From Miscanthus floridulus (lineage: Eukaryota > Streptophyta > Magnoliopsida > Poales > Poaceae), in NCBI RefSeq assembly GCF_019320115.1, contig NC_089584.1:103601208-103665207 (forward strand): a DNA stretch of 64,000 bases. Direction: 5' to 3'. Position numbers and translations under genes: made by a program. Position 1 is the stretch's first letter, and every line of letters begins with the position of its first letter. Positions 57,558 to 64,000 of this stretch are shown piece after piece. Below the pieces are notes generated by a model. That model was not told the origin of the DNA and made no database searches. It worked only from the letters and a program-made list of their open reading frames with translations.

Positions 57558-58068
57558 CACACCGACGCTATCTCAAATCGTCCGAACGAGGGAATCAACG
57601 TCAGATACCAGACTTACCAGTACAGCATGCTGGACGACTTACGTAGCAGTTGTGTCGTCCGGCTACCTGCACCTCGGTCGTATGTACTAAAACTGGAGTT
57701 TCCTTGAAGAAATGAACAGGTACAAAAAGCGGAAGCTAGCTAGACGGGGATATATAGGACAGATACACACAGGTTGTGTCGTTGTGTCGAACATATTATA
57801 CACATGTAACTGTCGCCCTTTTCTTGCCCTGCGCTTTTCCCCCATTGTGGGTGAAAGAGGCCGGCCGGCTTGTCTTTAATCACTGTTGCAGCTACCTCGA
57901 GTGAAAGGGAAACCCTAGCTGCTTCTTTCCATGCATATGGCGAGGTAACTTCTCATCAGAAGAATTGGGGAACAAGCATTATATTGTTCCAAACGGTACA
58001 AGCTGGAACTACCAGATTCAGCAAATTCTTGACACATATGCCTTGAGTTTCACTCACCATGCATACAG
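57558..58068. other. Spacer, no gene recognised
   Basis: No ORF with a domain and no repeat structure was seen between the LTR and the CACTA element. Confidence 0.45.
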
Positions 58069-58445
58069 CACTACTGGAAACCGGCACTTTGCCGAGTGCC
58101 TGCGGTACTCGACAAAGCCCGAAATACACTCGGTAAAAAATTAATCGACAAAGAAGCCTTTGTCGAGTGCCGAAAAAGCACTCGGCAAAGATTTACACTC
58201 GGCAAAATGAAAATGTGAAAAAAAACCCCCCAAAAATAATAGCAAAATTTTATTTTTCGGGGGAGGCCGCCACCGGCCAGCGCCCGTCCGTCCATCGAAG
58301 TCGCTGCATCCCTCGCATGACTACTGCTCTACCACTACGCTACACTGTCACTTGTGTCAAGATTCCGTTATCTATCCTCATATATTATACTAAATCGAGA
58401 GTAAATTGCTTGTTTGAGGCCCTAAACGAATTCAAATAAAAAAGT

Positions 58446-58890
58446 GGTCAACTACAAAGTTTTATAACTTTTCGAGATCTACAATTTTCATTTAGGAAGT
58501 TTTTCCATCCGAGGTCGTTTGAAAAATTCGAATTTCAAATTTAAGAGATTCAAACGTAGTTTTGCATGATAAGATGATTTCAAATCAAAAGGTTGTCAAC
58601 TACATAGTTTCATAACTTTTGGAGATCTACAATTTTCATTTAGGAAGTTTTTCCATCCGAGGTCTTTTGAAAAATTTAAATTTTAAAAATTTCAAATTCA
58701 AACGTCGTTTTTGCATGACAAGATGATTTCAAATCAAAATGTTGCCAACTACAAAATTTCATAACTTCTCAAGATCTACAAAGTTTATTTTGGTCATTTG
58801 TTCATCCGACATAGTGGTAGTAACATTGTTCACAAATCTTATATATCTCTCTTCTACTTTCATGAAACTAATATGAGAGATATGAGAGAG
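58446..58890. repeat. About 149-bp direct repeats inside the CACTA element
   Basis: The motif GTCAACTAC...TTTCATAACTTTT..AGATCTAC starts at 58447, 58595 and (as GCCAAC) 58744, so a roughly 148-149 bp unit is present two and a half times. GGAAGTTTTTCCATCCGAGG is shared by the first two. Confidence 0.85.
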
Positions 58891-58993
58891 ATGTAGATTT
58901 TATGAACAACGTTATTGTCGCTTTGTCAAATGAAGAAATGACCAAAATAAACTTTGTAGATCTTGAGAAGTTATACAACTTTGTAGTTGAAAA
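58742..58993. repeat. Long inverted repeat (foldback) inside the CACTA element
   Basis: The left arm (CAACTACAAAATTTCATAAC, TCTCAAGATCTACAAAGTTT, TTTGGTCATTT) is complementary to the right arm (AAATGACCAAAATAAACTTTG, TAGATCTTGAGAAGTTAT, CAACTTTGTAGTTG). Inner arms AACATTGTTCA / TGAACAACGTT also pair. The stem is about 110 bp per arm with a short loop around 58865. Confidence 0.85.
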
Positions 58994-59337
58994 GTTTTTC
59001 ATTTGAATTCATTTAGGGCCTTAAAAATTGCTTTGAAAAAATGATTTGCCGAGGGCAAAAAAAAATGCACACGGCAAAATGCCTCTTTGCCGAGTGAAAA
59101 AAAAGGCACTCGGCAAAGACGCATTTTGCCGAGTGCCAAAAAATGGCACTCGGCAAAATACATCTTTGCCGAGTGCCGAAAAAAAACACTCGGCAAAACC
59201 ATCTTTGCCGAGTGCCGAAAAAAACACTCGGCAAAGCCGTCTTTGCCGAGTGCCCGATAAAATACACTCGACAAAGCTTCCGGCACTCGGCAAAGTGCCG
59301 GTTTCCAGTAATGCAGGTTTGTTGTTTACCTGACAAT

Positions 59338-59433
59338 GGCCCCGTTCGCTTCGCTGAAGAAAAAAGCCGAAATACTATTCTGGCTAAAAAAATAAGTTGA
59401 AAAAGACGAATTATAAGAGAGGCGAACAAGACC
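59338..59433. mobile_element. Short GGCCCCGTTCG-type MITE
   Basis: Ends GGCCCCGTTCGCTTCG and GAGAGGCGAACAAGACC with an AT-rich 96-bp body. It lies only 24 bp from the CACTA end. Confidence 0.62.
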
Positions 59434-60435
59434 ACTGGCAATGCTGAATATCATTTTTTTTCTTGGGAAACAAATGCCAAATATGTAGACAATTATTGGT
59501 GAATGCTTTCACACTTCAGCGCGCATCTGTACTAAAGTCAAAATCCTCAACCAAACACGCAGAAATGGTCGCCAAGCAGACATCCGAAGAAACAGGTCAC
59601 CTGTCTAATAAGTGACTGAAGAATGCAAATGCATGGGTACGGTGCTTCAATGTCCATGCATGCATGCAACAGTTGCAGCCGAGCTGAGAAAGAGCACGTA
59701 CGAGTGCACAACCGTCAGGCCTTCTAGCTAGGGCAGTACCTAGGACCTAGCTTTAAGTCCCTAACTGAAATCTAACAATTGGGGGAGAAGAATCGATCGA
59801 TGTACGACATCAGCAGGCTGGAGACGCTAAGCGCGAGCCTGATAGGTCACCAAACGCCCACACGGCCGTGCTTGCTAGCTACACTACACCGGCCCGGTCG
59901 TCTCCGGGCTACGCTAGCTAACCTGCATGCTGCTTTCTCCAACGCACGCTAGCTCTCCAGCCATCGTCCCCCCCGGCCGGCCGCTACATCATTGTCGTCG
60001 ACAATCCCTTGCGGTTGCAGGCCTCTCCTTGGCAACTCCACTTCTGTCATGGCGCCATACTACACTAGCTAGCTATACTGGCGGTTGCCATCATTTGGCA
60101 CTGGTCTTCAAGTTGCACTAACGAGGGGTACTAGCAACTAGCTAATCCCTGTACTGAACCGCGCTTAAACAAACAAAGTAGTAGCTACAGCAGTTCGGTC
60201 GTCGGTCGTGTGTTTCGTGTTTCCCCTCGTGACAATAATTAATACGTCATTTATATTGTGAAGAACAAGTAAAGTAACAATAATAGTGCCGTCGTCTTCT
60301 CATAAGAAAAAAAAGGTCTGCATGCTCTGCTCTGCACGGCAAGTTCAGTTTCTTGCACTCACTGATTAAAGAACAGCGGGAAAAAACCCCCAAAAAGTTG
60401 GCATACACGACATGAGCTCAGCGCTCCATCATGCA
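59434..60435. other. Spacer, no gene recognised
   Basis: The short ORF at 59927-60121 has no domain. The stretch has many TAGCTAGC and GCATGC motifs but no transposon ends or RNA gene I could identify. Confidence 0.4.
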
Positions 60436-60539
60436 TCATGCTAACTTTGGGCGTCTGTTTTTCTGGCGTGCGAGCCAAGTGCGGATTCTCTCCTGCATGA
60501 TGCAAAGTAATCTGCTGCTTTCCTCACGTCTGAACGTGC

Positions 60540-60915
60540 AGCAGGGGCATACGCCGAAAAGGCTCCCTACTGCTGCACTGTAGCCGCGGCAGAGGCGGAC
60601 GCCGAAACGCTCCCCTGTCGCACTGTAGCCACAGCACGGGCAGACGCCAAAGTCAGTCTTGCTGTCGCATCTAGTCAATATAGCGGCATGACAGTCTGAC
60701 ATGTTTGTATACTAGAATTAGATGGGTAGAGTTGTATTTATAGCTTCCCACTGCAACTCAGTAAAAAGAGCAAGTTCAGTTTTGCCATCTCCTCTGCAGA
60801 GCTCCGACCAACGCTGGTGCTTGTGCTGTGTGTGTGCTCTGTTCTCCCTCTCATCTTCTACCTCTAGCCATAGTGTGTGGTCGGCTCACCCATGTGAAAG
60901 ATCCAGGGGCCAACA
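60540..60915 (+). mobile_element. 5' LTR region of a copia element (start uncertain)
   Basis: It ends GGGGCCAACA two bases before the primer site. A TATA-like TATTTATAGC lies near 60733. Upstream, imperfect repeats of about 60 bp with GCACTGTAGCC and CGGACGCCGAAA (60545-60660) resemble repeated U3 promoter boxes. The left TG of the LTR could not be fixed because the partner LTR is beyond the window. Confidence 0.5.
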
Positions 60916-60917
60916 AG

Positions 60918-60929
60918 TGGTATCAAAGC
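60918..60929 (+). promoter_or_regulatory. Primer binding site of the copia element
   Basis: TGGTATCAAAGC, complementary to the initiator-Met tRNA 3' end with one mismatch, follows the LTR CA by two bases. Confidence 0.85.
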
Positions 60930-60963
60930 CGTACAAGCGCCGTCACCGGACTAACCGCTGGCG

Positions 60964-61800
60964 ATGACGGACGGTTTGGAGATGGGCGACAGCAGCGGCG
61001 CTACTGTGGCTGCCCAACCACGACAGGAGGTCGTCGTGCGCACGGTGCGGGAGGTCAGCGGCACCAGTTGGCCGACGCTGACTCGCACCAACTATGGTGA
61101 GTGGACGGCGACCATGAAGGTCAAGCTCAGAGCCCGACGGCTCTGGAATGCTATTGACAAGGGCACCAATAACGAAGAAGATGACATGTCAGCGTTGGAG
61201 ACTATCCTAGCTACTATGCCAGCGGAGTACAGAGAGCCATTGGGGGCGAAGAACTATGCTAAAAAGGCGTGGGAGGTCATTGCAGTGACGCGCGTCGGCT
61301 CCGACCGCGCAAAGAAGGCGACGGCCCAACTACTGAAGCAGGAGTACGCCACTCTCAAGTTCAAGGATGGTAAGTCGGTGGAGGACTTCTCCCTTCGCCT
61401 GTAGTCGCTCATCAGCAAGCTGAGGAGCCACGGCGTCACCATCGACGAAGAAGAGGCGGTGTCCAAATATTTCCACTCTGTGCTGGTGAAGTACATCTAG
61501 ATCGTTCTCTCTATAGAGACGATGCTGGACTTGTCCATCCTCACCATTGAGGATGTAATAGGCCGTCTGTGGGTGGTGGACAAGCGCATAGAGCAGGCCA
61601 CAACAATGACGGACAACGGCAAGCTACTACTGACAGAGGAGGAGTGGGCTGCCCGGATGAAGAAGTCTAGGAAAGCCTCCTCCAGCCGCGATGGCGATGG
61701 CAAGTGTCGCAGGCTTCTTCGGAGAAGAAGAAGAAGAAGGTCGACCCCAACGCCTGTCGGCGTTGCGGGAAGATAGGCCATTGAGCAAAGGAGTGCCCAA
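60964..61800 (+). pseudogene. gag of the copia element
   Basis: The start MTDGLEMGDSSGATVAAQPR precedes copia-type gag phrases (LTRTNYGEWTATMKVKLRAR, VGSDRAKKATAQLLKQEYA). In-frame TAG codons occur at about 61402 and 61498 where related elements have Gln. The knuckle is C-x2-C-x4-H-x4-C ([10 protein letters not shown]...KEC) at about 61750-61800, with a TGA in place of the Trp after the His. Confidence 0.88.
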
Positions 61801-61984
61801 ATCGCAAGCAGGAGAAGAAGGTTAAGGCTCATTTAGCACAGGCTGGTGAGGATGATGAGGCCACTCTCCTGATGGCGACATTCTATGCATTGCATGACGT
61901 TGAGACCAAGGAGAAGGAAGGGGTGTTGGCGGTGGAAGGGCACGATAAGGCTCTAAAGGCTGTCAACCTCGACGAACCACACGC

Positions 61985-63290
61985 CTAAGTCCACCTCGAA
62001 CGTGTGGGCAGCGAGCAGGAGCAACGGTGGTACCTGGACTCCGACGCCAGCAACCACATGATGGGCTCCAAGGAAGCCTTCTCCGAGCTCGACGGCAATG
62101 TGACCGGCACGGTGAAGTTCGGTGATAGCTCAAGGGTGGCGATCCGAGGGCGCGGCACCATCATCTTCAGGTGCCTGAACGATGAGCACCGAGCGCTGAC
62201 AGATGTGTACTACATCCCGTAGCTGTGTTCAAGCATCGTTAGCATCGGACAGCTGGACGAGCACGGATGCGAGGTACTGATCGACAGCGGGATCCTGAAG
62301 ATTCAGGATCGGGAGCGGCGTCTTCTCGCGAAGGTAAAACGCTCATGTAATCGATTGTACCTGTTTGACTTGAAAGTGGAGCAGCCGGTGTGCCTGGCAG
62401 CATGGCACACCGAGGAGCCATGGCCATGGCATGCCTAGTTCGGCCATCTCAGCTTCGACACGCTCGGTCGGCTGGAGAAGATGGTCCGAGGGCTGCCCCA
62501 TATCAAGCACGTAGGCGAGTTGTGTAACAGCTGCCAGGCCAAAAAGCAGAGGAGGCTACCATTCCCAAAGGTGGCCAAGTATCGCGTTGCGGACGCTCTC
62601 GAGCTCGTCCACGGCGATCTCTGCGAGCCAATCATGCCAGCCACAAATGATGGTCGGCGGTACTTCCTCCTGCTCGTGGATGATTGCAGTCGCTATATGT
62701 GGCTATAACTCCTGACGAGCAAGGACGAGGCGGCGGAGGTGATCAAGAAGTTCAAGGCACGCGTGGAGGCGGAGAGCAGCAAGAAGTTGTGCGTACTGCG
62801 GTCTAATTACGGTGGCGAATTCACTTCAGTGGAGTTCGCTGCGTACTGTGCGGATCAGGGTGTGGTGCGACACCACACCGCGTCGTACTCACCATAGCAG
62901 AATGGCGTGGTGGAGCGGTGGAACCAGACGGTGGTCGGCATAGCTCGATCCATGATAAAGGCCAAGAGCATGTCGGCAAGGTTTTGGGGTGAGGCGGTGA
63001 TCACGGTGGTGTTCATCCTCAACCACACGCCCACAAAGGTCCTGAAGGGCGTGACGCCGTTCGAAGCTTGGTATGGGCGCAAGCCTAGCGTGTCCTTCCT
63101 CTAGACAGTCGGGTGCATCGGCCACGTCAGGAAGATGAAGTCAGTCCTCACCAAGCTAGAGGACAGAAGCACACCAATGGTGCTCCTAGGCTACGAGGAA
63201 GGTACCAAAGCGTATCGGCTCTATGACCCACGCAGAGGCAAGGTGGTTGTCTCACGCGATGTCGTGTTCAACGAGAAGGTAGCCTAGGAC
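61985..63290 (+). pseudogene. Protease and integrase of the copia element
   Basis: Protease: WYLDSDASNHMMGSKEAF, with DSDAS instead of DSGAS. Pre-integrase HHCC: FGHLSFDTLGRLEKM and CNSCQAKKQRRLPFP. Integrase core: LELVHGDLCEPI (D), VLRSNYGGEFTS (Asp replaced by Asn in the second catalytic position) and QNGVVERWNQTVVG (E). The tail is LNHTPTKVLKGVTPFEAWYG and VFNEKVA. At least six stops interrupt the frame. Confidence 0.9.
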
Positions 63291-64000
63291 TAGGACAATC
63301 CGGGCACAGGGAAGCTGGTGGCTTCACCAGCACCTTCGTCGTTGAGCACTTGGTCATCCACGATGGTGGAGACACTGGAGAGGAGGTGTCGACCACTCCA
63401 ACAATAGAGCCGAGCACTCCAGGAGTGGTGTTGAGCGGTCCTACAGTGGTGCTGACTACTCTAGGACGGGTGTCGAACGCCCTCGTAGAGGAGCCAAGAG
63501 GTCTTGCAGTGGTGCCGACCACTCCAAGACAGGTGTCGAGCACTCCTGCAGTGGTGCCGACCATTCTAGGAGTGGTGACAAGTGGTCTAGGAGTAGTGCC
63601 GAGCACTGCACCCAGGGGGCCAAGGACTCCAGGTTCTGTGTCGACCACTCCGACGGAACAGGGGACTCCATCGACGCCGATCGAGTTTGCCTCACCTCCA
63701 AGCGACATTCACCGAGTTTGTGGATGCCTTCCACGATGGTGAGGAGGTGTGGTTCCACAGGCTAGACGATATCATCGGCAGCAAAGGGTCCTCAGGCCTG
63801 GTGGGTCGGCTACTCAATGACCAAGAGCTGCTTCTCGTCAGTGCAGAGGAACCACCCATGTTAGCACTGGCTGAGCACGATGCAAATTGGCGACGGACGA
63901 TGCTCGAGGAGATGAAGGCAATCAAGGAAAATGAGACTTGAGAGCTCATCGATCCACCTCTAGGGTGTCGTTCGATCGGCCTAAAGTGGGTGTACAAGGT
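63291..64000 (+). pseudogene. Linker and start of reverse transcriptase of the copia element (cut by window end)
   Basis: A Thr/Pro/Ser-rich linker (63350-63700) with short repeated phrases (STTPT, VVPTTP) leads to copia RT N-terminal phrases DANWRRTMLEEMKAIKENET, then a TGA, and RSIGLKWVYKV at the edge. The catalytic YVDD block and RNase H lie beyond 64000. Confidence 0.82.

Larger units (their letters stand above)
58069..59313. mobile_element. Non-autonomous CACTA (En/Spm) transposon
   Basis: The 1245-bp element begins CACTACTGGAAACCGGCACT and ends AGTGCCGGTTTCCAGTAATG (near-perfect inverted ends). It is flanked by the 3-bp target duplication CAG (58066-58068 and 59314-59316). Sub-terminal TTTGCCGAGTGCC motifs in both orientations fill both ends (58080-58205 and 59045-59300), as expected for transposase binding. 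No transposase is encoded. The ORFs at 58999-59441 are translations of the sub-terminal repeats. Confidence 0.95.

Noticed and set aside
58999..59441. ORFs with repeated LPSVFF / CRVPKK phrases
   Set aside because: Direct translations of the CACTA sub-terminal TTTGCCGAGTGCC repeats, open in several frames on both strands.

Overview
This window is nuclear DNA from a grass, most likely a panicoid of the Andropogoneae (sorghum, sugarcane, Miscanthus or maize type). The reasons are spliced plant genes with GC-rich 5' exons, an Au-type SINE, many Stowaway, Tourist and hAT MITEs, a CACTA element, and nested Ty3/gypsy and Ty1/copia elements. The genus is an inference. No bacterial, phage or CRISPR feature is present.

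Three intact host genes were rebuilt exon by exon, all on the minus strand. They are an AP-1 clathrin adaptor medium (mu) subunit (6308-10730, 11 exons, 429 aa), a farnesyl diphosphate synthase (15935-19851, 11 exons, 355 aa) and a multi-pass membrane RING-H2 ubiquitin ligase (26354-27994, 3 exons, 318 aa, probably with a GC-AG intron). An NLR-type leucine-rich-repeat pseudogene lies just 3' of the AP-1 gene, and a degraded LINE reverse transcriptase lies between AP-1 mu and FPS. The three genes look unrelated in function; they share a gene island whose introns and spacers are loaded with MITEs.

Region by region: 1-1325 is the 3' end of a gypsy element with its LTR. 1326-4500 holds TE relics. 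4521-10730 holds the NLR relic and AP-1 mu. 11.4-15.5 kb holds MITEs and the LINE. 15.9-19.9 kb is FPS. 20-26.3 kb is a MITE-dense spacer. 26.4-28 kb is the RING gene. 28.6-40.5 kb is an old, nearly full-length Tat-clade gypsy element with gag, protease, RT, two RNase H domains, integrase, an 80-bp tandem array and a long antisense gene region with its own TATA box. 40.8-49.1 kb is MITE- and SINE-rich spacer without a recognisable gene. 49.2-57.6 kb is a non-coding LTR element (LARD-like) holding a 5'-truncated gypsy element. 58.1-59.3 kb is a CACTA element with a CAG target duplication. 60.5-64 kb is the 5' two thirds of a decayed copia element cut by the window edge.

The most interesting biology is inside the transposons: the antisense gene of the Tat element, repeated polypurine-tract-like motifs in two different gypsy elements, a 153-bp duplication that starts inside an LTR end, a long foldback in the CACTA element, and small-element insertions datable by their target duplications. 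No wholly new system could be demonstrated from sequence alone.
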